Positions 24,381-33,805 of a stretch of DNA of 64,000 nucleotides are shown here, piece by piece. Under the pieces are notes generated by a model. That model saw nothing but the letters and a program-made list of their open reading frames with translations. It did not search any database and was not told the origin of the DNA. The stretch is from Candidatus Phyllobacterium onerii (GTDB lineage: Bacteria > Pseudomonadota > Alphaproteobacteria > Rhizobiales > Rhizobiaceae). How positions within the stretch are numbered: position 1 is the first letter of the stretch; every line of letters begins with the position of its first letter. The stretch is from contig NZ_JAQMHX010000013.1 of the NCBI RefSeq assembly GCF_028331445.1, positions 1 through 64,000 of the forward strand, read 5' to 3'. The translations under genes and the position numbers were made by a program.

Positions 24381-24719
24381 AAGCTCCGAAAGTATCGTCC
24401 GCTGATAGACAAGGAATCTGAACGAGGTCGCGTTGCCGAGCACAAAGTAGGCGCATTCGGGAAGTGGTCGGAGTGGACTAGCAGGCACGGCCACAACTGA
24501 CTCGAACGGGACCGTTTGCGACGATGCTGCTACCTGGTGGCCCCAAGGACGGGCTATCGCTATGGGGGTGGAAGTTCTCTTCCGAAAAAACTGGAGCAAG
24601 CATTCAGGATCCGAGGCGGCGCAAACACGCCGAAGCCCTAAACGCGATCGAGAAATGTTGCCGCGCCTAGACATCTCAAGCGCCAACGAGTGTGTCTCAT
24701 GTTGAGCTATAGCGGCATT
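24381..24719. other. Intergenic stretch, no gene recognised
   Basis: About 340 bases with no supported gene between the DUF3606 promoter and the Crp/Fnr remnant. Confidence 0.3.
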
Positions 24720-25339
24720 CGGAACCAGGCTGCGCCAGCGGATGGCGTCGAACTGACACATCGCCAACAGCTTGAATTGCCGCACGAGCCGATTGCTGGG
24801 TCTTTCCAGAAAGCGGCGTCATCTCCGTCGTCGCAAGAGACATGGAAATTGCCTTGATCGGATATGAAGGCGTAACTGGCACGCCGTGTCTCCTTGGTGA
24901 GACCACAACGCCGTATTCTACCTATGTTCAAATACCAGGTTCAGGATCGCGCATCCCAGCCTCAGATCTTTGAGCTGCGCTTTAAAAAGCACGGAGATGA
25001 ATAAAAAACTTCTGCTCTTTACCCAAAGTCTCAGTGTTCAGACCGCTTCGACGGCGCTTGCCAACGCGCAGGCCGACGCCCCAACACGACCTGCACGATC
25101 GCTGCTGATGATTCACGACCGCACTCGTGATGCGGATCTGCGCATTACCCGCAAGCTGTTGGCGGTCATGTTGGCACTACGAAGACCGTGGGTAACAGAA
25201 ACGCTGAAAGGACTGCAGGCGCTAGGATACATCGTGTCGAAACCAGATCGTGACGGTTATCGACCGCAACGGATTGGTTTCTGTGGCGAGCGGCTTCTAT
25301 GGAGTGGCCGAAGCCGAGTATAAGACGCTGATGGATTGA
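24720..25339 (+). pseudogene. Crp/Fnr-family regulator remnant
   Basis: The plus strand matches the intact regulator at 52531 over most of its length. Blocks are VELTHRQQLELPHEPIAG, a frameshift, VFPESGVISVVA and MEIALIGYEGVTGTPCLLG, a stop, NKKLLLFTQSLSVQTASTAL, LLAVMLALRRPWVTETLKGL, and after a shift VASGFYGVAEAEYKTLMD with TGA. Several residues between blocks are lost. The HTH (RRPWVTE) is retained, but multiple shifts and a stop make it inactive. Confidence 0.75.
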
Positions 25340-25542
25340 CAGACTGTTGGGCAGGTTATTTGTCCAACTGTTCCGCCATTTGGAGATGATGGCCAAACCC
25401 GCGCACCAGCGCCACCACGGTCCCCGGTCGGGCGCGCCTGCAATCTCGTCCGTTGGTGCGAACAGACGCGGCCATTTCCTCCTACCGCGGAACTTGCGAT
25501 TTTGGGCCGGCCGGTAGGTTATGCTTCAGCGATTGTCCTTCA

Positions 25543-26082
25543 CTAAATCCAACTCGGCCGTCTCTCCATCTTTTTCAACACCGTTTCCGGAGATACACTT
25601 TCTTTCAATTCCTTTATCTCTTCATCCGCAAGCTCGGTTGAAATACCAAGGTGATCAGCGATAGCAGCTATCAGCGCTATCAGCTTCGTAGTTTCGTGCT
25701 CTGCCAGAAGCGAAATGTGGAGATTGAGTTCTGCCCTTTTTTCTGCGCGGACCGCCATTTTGTTCTGACTGATGAGTACAAATGTGGAAATAAAAATAGC
25801 TTCAACGGACGCAACCATCGCGAGAATAACGAGTGAAGGATCCCACGGCGGCATCAATTCAAGCCAGCCTTCATTGATCACCACCCACATGCCGAAAATG
25901 CCCAGATGGATGTACACGAAGGCCATACTACCCGCAAACCGTGTGATCGTATCCGAGATACGGTCTTGCAGCGTCAGGCCCCGATCCTCCTCCGCCCGAC
26001 GCTTCAGCAGTTCATCAATATTTCGATCAATGACATTCGTTTCTCCACCTTCATGGGCGGAATTGCCGCTCGTGCTGCTCAT
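25543..26082 (-). CDS. DUF1003 membrane protein
   Basis: A 179-residue inner-membrane protein of the DUF1003 family, often annotated as a cyclic-nucleotide-binding-like membrane protein. It has a cytosolic N-terminal helix, two transmembrane helices (MAFVYIHLGIFGMWVVINEG and SLVILAMVASVEAIFISTFV) and a coiled-coil-like C-terminal tail, with SQNKMAVRAEKRAELNLHIS as the family hallmark. Function unknown. I chose ATG 26082, preceded by GGAGGAATGT; an ATG at 26109 overlaps the -10 of the predicted EcfG-type promoter and cannot be transcribed from it. Confidence 0.8.
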   Translation of the reverse strand: MSSTSGNSAHEGGETNVIDRNIDELLKRRAEEDRGLTLQDRISDTITRFAGSMAFVYIHLGIFGMWVVINEGWLELMPPWDPSLVILAMVASVEAIFISTFVLISQNKMAVRAEKRAELNLHISLLAEHETTKLIALIAAIADHLGISTELADEEIKELKESVSPETVLKKMERRPSWI

Positions 26083-26104
26083 ACATTCCTCCAATGACGC
26101 ACAA

Positions 26105-26129
26105 AACATGGATCAAGTGATTTCGTTCC
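26105..26129 (-). promoter_or_regulatory. EcfG-type stress promoter of the DUF1003 gene
   Basis: Plus-strand AAC (26105-26107), 17 bases, GTTCC (26125-26129): GGAAC-N17-GTT on the minus strand, 23 bases from the start at 26082. Confidence 0.65.
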
Positions 26130-26830
26130 AGAAATTTATTTTGCACCGGCCCAGCGACCATTCGACCTCCACAATGCGCGGTCCTAACGGCGCACACGAT
26201 TGCCAACGGGGATCGCTCCTGCCCGAAAAGCCGAGAGGTTTATAATTGCCTGCTTCTGAGATGGTTCGCGATATGGTATTCGCGGGTAGCAGTTCGGACT
26301 GAGTGCAGGTGCCCATCGCTTCGAACCGCATGCTGCCCCATAAAACATTGCTGGAGGTGCACTTCCAATGAACACAAATGGCTTCAGATGCCGGCGAGAT
26401 ATGGATGCTTAACAAGTTTGTTATTCGCGTTCGGCTTCACCAAACCCGCATGGTCAAACTGACGAACCGTCGCTTTCAAAAAGTGGAAATATCACGATAG
26501 AAATCGAGACCAATTCGGCTATATGGGCCCCTCGGAGAATGCCGGCTAACTCAGAGCTGCTGCGCCTGAGTCAGGATTGATCGAGACGCGACATATTGGG
26601 CTCCTTAGAGGACGACATACCCCTTGATGCGGTCGCATACATCGAAAAGCATGGCCGGCCGCTCGCTGAAGTCGAGTGGCTGTCCATCAACGGAGTACCG
26701 TCCAGCAGCGGACATTGCCTTGACGCTGTGTAACGACAGTTCTTTAGTATTGCGGTCGTTGGACCTGATAACGGCATACCAGCGATCGAGAGACAGTCGT
26801 GCTCCCGCCATGGATGGAGGCGGCGCCATC
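26130..26830. other. Intergenic stretch, one doubtful small frame
   Basis: About 700 bases. A minus-strand frame at 26605-26811 (69 codons, MAGARLSLDRWYAVIRSNDR and on) has protein-like composition but no ribosome-binding site, so I do not call it. Nothing else is recognisable. Confidence 0.3.
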
Positions 26831-27073
26831 ATGTTCCACCATCTTTATGAGAAGCTCACCTATAGTGAAGAAGATTGGTGTATTATGCAGAAAGCTCACG
26901 ACAAGGCATGGGAGCTTCTCGGCCAGCCCTCCGCAAATGCCGACCGTATGGCCAAAACTGTCATGAAGCTCTTTGACGCTGGCGAACGGGATTTCAAAAG
27001 GATTGCGGCTATGGCCGCCCATCGTGAACACCGGCTCCAAAAAAGAGCAGAAAAGGTCCTCTGGCTGACATAG
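26831..27073 (+). CDS. Small helical protein, paralogue family A
   Basis: An 80-residue protein (MFHHLYEKLTYSEEDWCIMQ, ADRMAKTVMKLFDAGERDF). It is a clear paralogue of the proteins at 50836-51174 (LFQKLTYSSEDWHIM, SERLARTIMSLFDRGLRD) and 23827-24114. Function unknown. I did not find an EcfG-type promoter here and the ribosome-binding site is weak (GGAGGCGGCGCC before the ATG). Confidence 0.55.
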   Translation: MFHHLYEKLTYSEEDWCIMQKAHDKAWELLGQPSANADRMAKTVMKLFDAGERDFKRIAAMAAHREHRLQKRAEKVLWLT

Positions 27074-27097
27074 CGTCGTCGAACTGTCTAAGGGGCC

Positions 27098-27442
27098 CTA
27101 TCCATGTGCGGCTGCGGGCCTCGATATCCACAACGCCGCACAAGCGACGGCGGCTCCGGTATAGACGAGGCCGGATGAATCCACATCACCAGGCCAGCCA
27201 GTTGCTGATCTTCGAGCGGTTGAAGCCCCCATGCGGCTTCTCCCATACTTTGTAGCGGAAACAAGATTCGCGGTGAAAGAAAGAGGATGAGCCCGCGGAG
27301 GCTCGTATGTCCTGCGGTAGCGAACAAATGGCCGATGGATCATCCATAACCGCGCCTAGCGGCCGGTGCCGCAAGCAGCGACCACCAGAATAACAATGTT
27401 AGAGAAGAGAAAGCTCGCATGCTGCAGCCAGTGCATTGGTTC
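27098..27442 (-). pseudogene. ctaG (caa3 oxidase assembly) remnant
   Basis: Across frames the minus strand gives MHWLQHASFLFSN, FWWSLLAAPAARRGYG, a stop, LFATAGHTSLRGLILFLSP, EDQQLAGLVMW and SSGLVYTGAAVACAALWI. The intact CtaG at 48742 has LHWLQHATFLFS, FWWALLAAPNARRNYG, FFATAGHTSLLGILLFLSP, EDQQLAGLLMW and PSGLIYAGAALACLSLWI. So this is the C-terminal third of a second ctaG with at least two frameshifts and a stop. It shows that another caa3 cluster once existed. Confidence 0.75.
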
Positions 27443-27512
27443 CCTGACCAGCGCCGCCCGCCTGACCCGACGACATTTCGCAGGCACAGGTGCGACCGCG
27501 CACCATTGCGGC

Positions 27513-28280
27513 TTAGCTGACTGGGCAGATCGAAGGGGGGCGCTCGACCGCATAATGACGTTGGCCCCGGGTCAGCAAATAGACCTCTCGCTCAGGATTC
27601 GACTTGATTACAAACCCTGCACTCCTCAGCATTGCCTCCACCGCCGCCTTGTTCGGGATGAACCAGTTGGTTGGATCGTCGGCGTAGCGATCTTCGATGA
27701 AGAAGAGTTTCGGATAGCCGCGAGCTTCAAATACGTCCCACTCCGAGAAATCATAGTTGCTCTGCAACTGCGGCTCTTGGGCGCTGCCGCGCTGCATGCA
27801 TTGAAACAGCATGTGATCGCCGACCACATGTTCGTAAAGCAAGTCGAGCGCAAGCAACGGATGGCGCAGGTGGTACAGCACACCCATGAAAATCACGAGA
27901 TCGAATCGTTGCTCAAGCTTAGCGACATCGTAGACCGACATCTGCCTGAACTCGATGTCGCAGCCCGTCTCCTCGGCCGCAAAGCGCGCCTGCCGCAGAT
28001 AGTGGGGATCAGAATCGATCGCGACGATCCGGCCGGCATTCCGCCGCTTCATTTCCAGCGAATAGAACCCCGCATTGCAGCCAATATCCAGGACGCTTCG
28101 CCCTTCAAGATCGCTCGGTATGGCCTCTTCGAAAGCCGCCCACTTGAACGACGGATAGTCGCCGAGAAAATGGTCCGGTGCAGTCTCGACACCGCGAATC
28201 CGCAAGTTGTGAAACCAAGGGCCCAATTCTGCGATACGGCGCTTGAGGCTGATCTCATCTGCGCGTCGATCTGCCATCAT
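27513..28280 (-). CDS. SAM-dependent methyltransferase (TIGR04290-like), end of glycan operon
   Basis: A 255-residue class I methyltransferase. The SAM motif LDIGCNAGFYSLEM lies near residue 66, and FDLVIFMGVLYHLRHPL and NWFIPN are typical of the group related to tRNA mo5U methyltransferase CmoB and of the Rta_06860-type methyltransferases found in glycan clusters. Context with sugar genes favours methylation of a sugar or glycan over tRNA. AGGGGA precedes the ATG, which overlaps the stop of the previous gene (TGATG). Last gene of an eight-gene operon. Confidence 0.8.
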   Translation of the reverse strand: MMADRRADEISLKRRIAELGPWFHNLRIRGVETAPDHFLGDYPSFKWAAFEEAIPSDLEGRSVLDIGCNAGFYSLEMKRRNAGRIVAIDSDPHYLRQARFAAEETGCDIEFRQMSVYDVAKLEQRFDLVIFMGVLYHLRHPLLALDLLYEHVVGDHMLFQCMQRGSAQEPQLQSNYDFSEWDVFEARGYPKLFFIEDRYADDPTNWFIPNKAAVEAMLRSAGFVIKSNPEREVYLLTRGQRHYAVERPPSICPVS

Positions 28281-29320
28281 CAAATCCCCTGTGAACTGCC
28301 CGCCGCCCGGGCAACTTTGGCGCTAGTTCCGGGGTTTTGGTGCCGGGCCTGTTCCAGAAGGGCATGTTGAAACCACGCGATCGTGCGGGACAGACCGTCA
28401 TCGAGAGAAATTTTCGGTTCCCAACCCAAAAGTTCACGCGCTCTCGCAATATCTGGACGGCGACGCTGGGGATCATCGGCGGGCAGAGGCCCGTTCAGCA
28501 CCCTCGAGCGTGTCGGCAGCATCGCACACACCATATCCGCCAGTTCTGCAATGGTAAATTCGCCCGGATTGCCGATGTTTACCGGTACGGCAGGGTTGGG
28601 CTGAACATTCATTAAACGGGTCAAACCGTCAACCAAATCGGAGACATAGCAGAAAGAACGGGTTTGCGCTCCGTTGCCATAAATGGTGAGCGGCTCATCG
28701 CGTAGCGCCTGAACGATGAGGTTCGAAACGATCCGCCCGTCATTGGGCTGCATGCGGGGGCCGTAGGTGTTGAAAATTCGCACGACGCGTGCGTCCACGT
28801 CGCCGGCACGCAAACTGTCAAAGCACAGCGCCTCTGCCGCTCGCTTTCCCTCATCGTAGCAAGCGCGAGGCCCCGTACAGTTCACATGCCCCCAATAATC
28901 CTCGTGTTGCGGGTGTTCCTCCGGGTCTCCATAGACTTCGCTGGTGGAGGCTTGTAGAAAGGAAGCGCCGTGCCGCGCTGCCAGCTGAAGCAGATTTGCG
29001 GTTCCGATAACATTTGTCATCATCGTGTGGATGGGATCGGCCTGATAGAGTGGCGGCGAGGCGGGGCAAGCAAGATTGTATATCTGGTCTACATGTTCAG
29101 CGAACACCAACGGATTGCAGATGTCATGCTCGATCATGTTGAAATCCGGATGATTTTGCAAAGGCGCGACGTTGGCAGGTGAACCCGTCAGATAGCTGTC
29201 GACGCAGATCACACGATTGCCGGCCGCCAGCAGTTCGTCACACAAGTGCGATCCTACAAATCCTGCTCCACCGGCTACCAGAGCGGTTCTTTGCCTGCGG
29301 GCGTTTGAGCTGTCCAGCAT
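28280..29320 (-). CDS. UDP-glucuronate decarboxylase-type NAD-dependent epimerase
   Basis: A 346-residue extended [12 protein letters not shown] at residues 17-25, [20 protein letters not shown], catalytic YDEGK, and [20 protein letters not shown]. These blocks are those of UDP-glucuronate decarboxylase (UXS), which turns UDP-glucuronate into UDP-xylose. It thus probably supplies UDP-xylose to the glycosyltransferases upstream. GAAGGGAAG precedes the ATG. It lies 12 bases after the preceding glycosyltransferase gene. Confidence 0.87.
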   Translation of the reverse strand: MLDSSNARRQRTALVAGGAGFVGSHLCDELLAAGNRVICVDSYLTGSPANVAPLQNHPDFNMIEHDICNPLVFAEHVDQIYNLACPASPPLYQADPIHTMMTNVIGTANLLQLAARHGASFLQASTSEVYGDPEEHPQHEDYWGHVNCTGPRACYDEGKRAAEALCFDSLRAGDVDARVVRIFNTYGPRMQPNDGRIVSNLIVQALRDEPLTIYGNGAQTRSFCYVSDLVDGLTRLMNVQPNPAVPVNIGNPGEFTIAELADMVCAMLPTRSRVLNGPLPADDPQRRRPDIARARELLGWEPKISLDDGLSRTIAWFQHALLEQARHQNPGTSAKVARAAGSSQGI

Positions 29321-29332
29321 TAAACTTCCCTT

Positions 29333-30445
29333 CTAAACATTCACCTCGTAAAGCCGACGCGGAGTGCGAGCGGCGATCTCGCGCACTTCGATAAGAATGC
29401 GAGCAAATTCGGCTGCTCTCACTCTGCCAGTATGGTGAGCAAGCACCCGAGCATGAGCGTTCTGCGCCAGCGCACCGCGATGGTAATCGGGAAGCTCTGT
29501 CAGCGCTTGAACGATATCGTGAGCGTTGTAGGCAACAAGAGCCGCTTCGGCAGGAAGAAAATCCGCCAGACCTTCCCAAAAATCGCTGATGATCGCTGTC
29601 TTGCAGGCAGCAGCCTCAAACAATCTAACGCTTGGAGACCATCCCGCGGCAATCATGTCCGAGCGTGTAATGTTAAGTGTGAAGCGCTGTCTGCTATAGA
29701 ACGACGCATGCTCGGAAGGGGCAAGATGCTCTATTCGCTCGACGTTTGGCGGCCAATCGATGTCATCGGGATATTGCGGACCGGCAACGACGAAACGCAT
29801 CCTCGGCAGATGCCGCGCTGGTTCGATCAGCAGGCGTTGCAGCGTTGGCTGCCGATCGCTGCTGTAAGTGCCGAGGTAGCCGAGGTCCCACACTGTGTCC
29901 TCTCCAGTGGGGCAATACCGCTCAACATCCACGGAGCAGTAGAGCGCTACGGCGCGCCGGGCAGCGTATTCATCCTGTAGGCGCTGTAAAACCCTTCCTC
30001 CGGAAAAGGAGAAATAGACATCGAATAACGGAACTTGCCGCCGTGCCAGATACTCTTCGTTCCCTTGCTCGAGCCTGGCGAGCGTCACAGGCGTGTCGAT
30101 GTCGTAAAAGCAAAGACCGCATAGGTTCAAATCCGCGATGGCGTCGAAGATCTTCACCCCATCAGGAACGAAGGAGCCTACGACTACGGCGTCTGCGTCC
30201 TTGATGATCGTCGCAAAGCGATCCAGAAGCTCTTCTAAACCTTGATAATAAAGAAGCCTGCAGAAATCTGGTTCGGCGAGATCGCGATGATTTGCATACC
30301 AAGGCACATCACGCTCCAGGAACACAACCTCGTGTCCTTCCGCATGCAGACCGCGCAGAAGAGACCGGTACGTCGTCGCATGGCCGTTACCCCAGGACGA
30401 GGAGAGCGACAAACCGAGTATGACTATTTTGAGAGGCCGGGTCAT
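29333..30445 (-). CDS. CgeB-like glycosyltransferase 1
   Basis: A 370-residue GT-B-fold glycosyltransferase of the CgeB/DUF3880 type. It starts PLKIVILGLSLSSSWGNGHA; the donor side has TLNITRSDM, SPSVRLFEAAACKTAIISDF and WEGLADFLP. Two paralogues precede it in the operon, with start and stop codons overlapping by four bases (ATGA), which indicates translational coupling. Donor sugar and acceptor unknown. CgeB-type enzymes decorate spore or envelope glycans in other bacteria. No membrane segment, so cytosolic face. Confidence 0.8.
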   Translation of the reverse strand: MTRPLKIVILGLSLSSSWGNGHATTYRSLLRGLHAEGHEVVFLERDVPWYANHRDLAEPDFCRLLYYQGLEELLDRFATIIKDADAVVVGSFVPDGVKIFDAIADLNLCGLCFYDIDTPVTLARLEQGNEEYLARRQVPLFDVYFSFSGGRVLQRLQDEYAARRAVALYCSVDVERYCPTGEDTVWDLGYLGTYSSDRQPTLQRLLIEPARHLPRMRFVVAGPQYPDDIDWPPNVERIEHLAPSEHASFYSRQRFTLNITRSDMIAAGWSPSVRLFEAAACKTAIISDFWEGLADFLPAEAALVAYNAHDIVQALTELPDYHRGALAQNAHARVLAHHTGRVRAAEFARILIEVREIAARTPRRLYEVNV

Positions 30446-31530
30446 TCAGCAGCCTCCGTACGATGGAGTCGCGAGCGAAAGATCGCATCAGCTTCTGCAG
30501 CCCGTTGCTCGTAAGTGTGTTTATCCAGAACGCGTGCAAGAGCGCTTCTGCCAATCTCTTTCGCCCGTTCACGTGTGAGGCTTGCCAGAACATCGACAAC
30601 ATCCTTTCCATCCCGCACGACCAATATTTCTTTTTCAGGCTCGAAAAATAGATCAATTCCTTCCCAATGGTCAGTGATTATACAGGCCCCTGCGCCTGCC
30701 GCTTCGAAGACCCTCGTCGCCGGTGAAAAACCGTTCTCAGCCATGCTGGCACGTGAAATATTCAGGACCGCAGTCGGCGTGACGTTGAACGCGTTGTGGT
30801 CACGGGTCGGCACATGGCCGATATAATTGATATTGGGTGCCATTGGCTTGTCTTGCCAGCCCGATCCGCCAAACAGGAAGGTCTGTCCCTTGAGCCGCTC
30901 GGCAGGCTCCAGGAAGAATTGTTCTACGCGAGTTTCCCGGTCAGGCAGGCGGTTACCAAGAAATCCCAGGACGGCTTCAAAACGCCCGTCCCGCCCAACA
31001 GGGTAGTGCGTTTCGGGATCCAGCCCGTTATAGACAGGGATGCATTCGGCAGCGCCGAGTTCCCGGTACGCCTTGACCACCGGATTGCCACCCCCATAGG
31101 TCAACACAACATCGATGCGGCTCAGTGCCCGGCGCAAGGGAAGTGCGGGATTTGCGCGCAATTCGGCCAAGGTCGCAGGTGCGTCGACGTCCCAGAAAAC
31201 CTTGAGAGCGGAAGAACTTGCCGCGGTCATCACCCGGTTCAACAGCAAATCGTCCTCGAAGCCGACGCCGCTTGCCTTGATGACTATATCGGCGCCAGCC
31301 GCTTCTGCGGCTACGCGTTTCAGCGCCTCCACCGTCCCTTGGTATACCACGACCTTGCACCACTCCGGGGGCTCCATGTCGCGGTTCTTCCGCCGGTCAT
31401 AGATGTCGGGCTCGTAGAACGTAATCGTGTAGCCCTTGGCCGCTAGTGCTTTTAGCAATCCGCGGTAATAGGTAGCGGCCCCGTTCCAATACGCAGAAAT
31501 CAGGCTGGACCCATAAAATGCGATCTTCAT
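30442..31530 (-). CDS. CgeB-like glycosyltransferase 2
   Basis: A 362-residue paralogue of the flanking glycosyltransferases. It opens MKIAFYGSSLISAYWNGAAT; the donor-binding region has VLNISRASM, SPATRVFEAAGAGACIITDH and WEGIDLFFEPEKEILV. The four-base ATGA overlaps at both ends show translational coupling. Three such enzymes in a row suggest sequential addition of different sugars or of the same sugar at different positions. Specificity is not readable from sequence. Confidence 0.8.
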   Translation of the reverse strand: MKIAFYGSSLISAYWNGAATYYRGLLKALAAKGYTITFYEPDIYDRRKNRDMEPPEWCKVVVYQGTVEALKRVAAEAAGADIVIKASGVGFEDDLLLNRVMTAASSSALKVFWDVDAPATLAELRANPALPLRRALSRIDVVLTYGGGNPVVKAYRELGAAECIPVYNGLDPETHYPVGRDGRFEAVLGFLGNRLPDRETRVEQFFLEPAERLKGQTFLFGGSGWQDKPMAPNINYIGHVPTRDHNAFNVTPTAVLNISRASMAENGFSPATRVFEAAGAGACIITDHWEGIDLFFEPEKEILVVRDGKDVVDVLASLTRERAKEIGRSALARVLDKHTYEQRAAEADAIFRSRLHRTEAAE

Positions 31531-32639
31531 TCTGCTGCCTCCCTTGCCCGCGCCGTTCCGTTCAGCTCCAAAATAGACAGAAGTTCATCCACACGATGCC
31601 GGCACGTATGACGCGACCGGATGGTTTCGAGACCCGATGCGGCAAGCCCGGCAGCAAGCGCATCGTCATTGAGAATGTCGCTCAAGTGGCGCGTCATTTG
31701 CTGCCGATCGCGCGCGAACAGAAAGTCTTTCCCCGGACGAAAAAGTCCCTCCGCATCTTGCCATGGCGCCGAAACAAGCGGGATTCCACAGGCAAGTGCT
31801 TCGAACACGCGAATCGTCGGTATGCCCGGCAGGTCTTCGACATAGGGCCGGCGGGGTACATGCACTGTCATACGGTTCTCGGCAAACACACGCGGCACCT
31901 GAGCATTGGCTATCCAGCCACGGTACTCGATCCCTGCCCGGCGCAAGGCTTCGAGAGCGTTTTGGGGGTATCGTACCCCATGAACCGTCGTCTTTACGCC
32001 GAGGTCCTGCGCAGGCTTCACGAGCAAGCCGTCGATCTCCCTGCTGCGTTCTTCGTCGCCCCAATTGCCGATCCAAACAAGATCGCCGGACTTGCTGATT
32101 TCGGGCATCGGGTGAAACAGCGTGTCATCTGCGGCTTCGTGCCAAGTAAAGACGCTGCGGCCCCAGCCGGCGCTCAAATAGCGTTCCTTCAATGCCTCGC
32201 CAAAAACAAGAATGATGTCGAAGTCAGCTAGTGCCAGCCCTGCCATGTCTTTGTCCGCAGAGACTGCGCGATGATGGGTATCATGGAAAATCAGGGTAAA
32301 CCCGGCGCCCTGCCTGCGGGCACGTCCAAGCCGGGCCACCAAGGCTGGATCGGTCCATTCATGGACAATGACGACATCGGCAGCATCAACCGCTGCTTCG
32401 TGATCGAAATCACCGTCGTAGCAGCGTGTAATCAGTTCCGGAAAAGTTTGTGCGAAGGCATCAAGTGGTTCAACGCCGTGCTCCGCTACAAGGTTATTCC
32501 GGCTCCAGCCGTCAGCCGGCTCCAGTGCCGAAGCGTCATGCCCCCGGATGGCGAGATCACGCATGACGCCGCGCAAGAAATGCGCGTTGCCGTGGTTCCA
32601 GTCCGAGACGAGCGAGTGGGTGTAAAAAAGGAATTTCAT
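31527..32639 (-). CDS. CgeB-like glycosyltransferase 3
   Basis: A 370-residue GT-B glycosyltransferase (MKFLFYTHSLVSDWNHGNAH; IPTIRVFEALACGIPLVSAP, FRPGKDFLFARD). It is coupled by ATGA overlaps to the GT4 gene before it and to the second CgeB-like gene after it. The N-terminal block YTHSLVSDWNHGNAHFLRG is shared in form with paralogues 1 and 2. Likely cytosolic and acting on a lipid-linked or protein-linked acceptor that I cannot identify. Confidence 0.8.
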   Translation of the reverse strand: MKFLFYTHSLVSDWNHGNAHFLRGVMRDLAIRGHDASALEPADGWSRNNLVAEHGVEPLDAFAQTFPELITRCYDGDFDHEAAVDAADVVIVHEWTDPALVARLGRARRQGAGFTLIFHDTHHRAVSADKDMAGLALADFDIILVFGEALKERYLSAGWGRSVFTWHEAADDTLFHPMPEISKSGDLVWIGNWGDEERSREIDGLLVKPAQDLGVKTTVHGVRYPQNALEALRRAGIEYRGWIANAQVPRVFAENRMTVHVPRRPYVEDLPGIPTIRVFEALACGIPLVSAPWQDAEGLFRPGKDFLFARDRQQMTRHLSDILNDDALAAGLAASGLETIRSRHTCRHRVDELLSILELNGTARAREAAE

Positions 32640-33805
32640 ATCTGGCTCTCCCGTTGTGGGCTCACGACCCTCGGCATCAGCCGGTTATAGATCCCGGCCA
32701 TGGCGCGGCCCTGCGCTATAGGAGAGAACACTGATGAACGTTCTTGGGCTAAACGAGCAAGATCGATCCGTGACTTCGCGTTGGACGCCAGGTGATTTAT
32801 TGCATCGGCGAAAGTCTGGGGATCGTGAGGATCGGCAAAGAGTGCCGCGCCATCCCAAAGCTCGCGGTAGGTAGGAATATCCGCCAGAACAAGCGCCGCG
32901 CCTGCCCGGGCGGCTTCCAGTGGCACAAGGCCAAATGGTTCGTACACCGAGGGCGATACCACGATGGCCGCACGCGACATCAGCGTCATCGTCTCCCTAT
33001 GTGTAAGCTGTCCGCGACGCTCGGCATTGTTGATCGCGCAGTATTGGCCATTGGGGCCGTGCACTGCGCCCGCCATCACAACCGGCAAGGATGCACGTGC
33101 GGCGGCGAGGTCAAGAACTGCGCCGTTCTTACCTTCATCCCACCAGCGCGCGGCCGCGAATGCGAAATTTTCCTTCGGCGTCGACGAGAGTGGAGCCTGG
33201 CTGGAATTATAAACGACCTGGAGATGTGGAATATGTCCATAGCTCACGCGCAGCGCTTTGGCGTGACTTTGGCTTGGTGAGACGACGATATCCGCGCGGT
33301 CAAAGCCATGACGATTGCGTTTCTCCTGCCAGGCCCAGTCGCCCGGAAGCTCGCCGTCTCGCACGGCCCTAAACCATGTTACAACACACGAATGAGCCAT
33401 CACAACGACCGGAATATCAACACGGAGGCCGGCCGCCTGAGATGGCAGGTTCAGGTGAACCAGATCAATGCTGTTGCTGGCGACCAGATCCGCAAGCAGA
33501 TCGGGAATTTCATCCAGCCTGTCCTCCTGGCTGGTCGTCCAGTCAAGTGGGGCATGTGTCCACACGACGATGCCCTGAGCGGATACCTCCCGCAGCTGTT
33601 GTTCGGATGGCTGAGGGCCGAAACCGGCAAAAACTGTCTCGATACCCAATTGACGAAGTTCGGTTGCCAGATCGAGCGCGTAGCGCCAGATTCCGCCGAC
33701 TGCATCGAGACTCATGAGGACGCGCAATTGATTGCGCTTGGGCTTTGAAAACTGTTGTCTGACCCGGATCTGCTGGAGATCGCTATTGCCGAGTGAAAAA
33801 GTCAT
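32636..33805 (-). CDS. GT4-family glycosyltransferase
   Basis: A 389-residue GT4 enzyme. After a short tail the fold starts LRVLMSLDAVGGIWRYALDL, typical of GT4 N-termini; the donor site is VVSPSVYEPFGLVPLEAARA, the classic E-x7-E nucleotide-sugar motif. The ATG at 33805 overlaps the stop of the preceding fusion gene by four bases, which fixes the start; the frame continues 70 codons upstream only as a shadow of that gene. Fourth glycosyltransferase of the operon. Confidence 0.85.
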   Translation of the reverse strand: MTFSLGNSDLQQIRVRQQFSKPKRNQLRVLMSLDAVGGIWRYALDLATELRQLGIETVFAGFGPQPSEQQLREVSAQGIVVWTHAPLDWTTSQEDRLDEIPDLLADLVASNSIDLVHLNLPSQAAGLRVDIPVVVMAHSCVVTWFRAVRDGELPGDWAWQEKRNRHGFDRADIVVSPSQSHAKALRVSYGHIPHLQVVYNSSQAPLSSTPKENFAFAAARWWDEGKNGAVLDLAAARASLPVVMAGAVHGPNGQYCAINNAERRGQLTHRETMTLMSRAAIVVSPSVYEPFGLVPLEAARAGAALVLADIPTYRELWDGAALFADPHDPQTFADAINHLASNAKSRIDLARLAQERSSVFSPIAQGRAMAGIYNRLMPRVVSPQRESQI

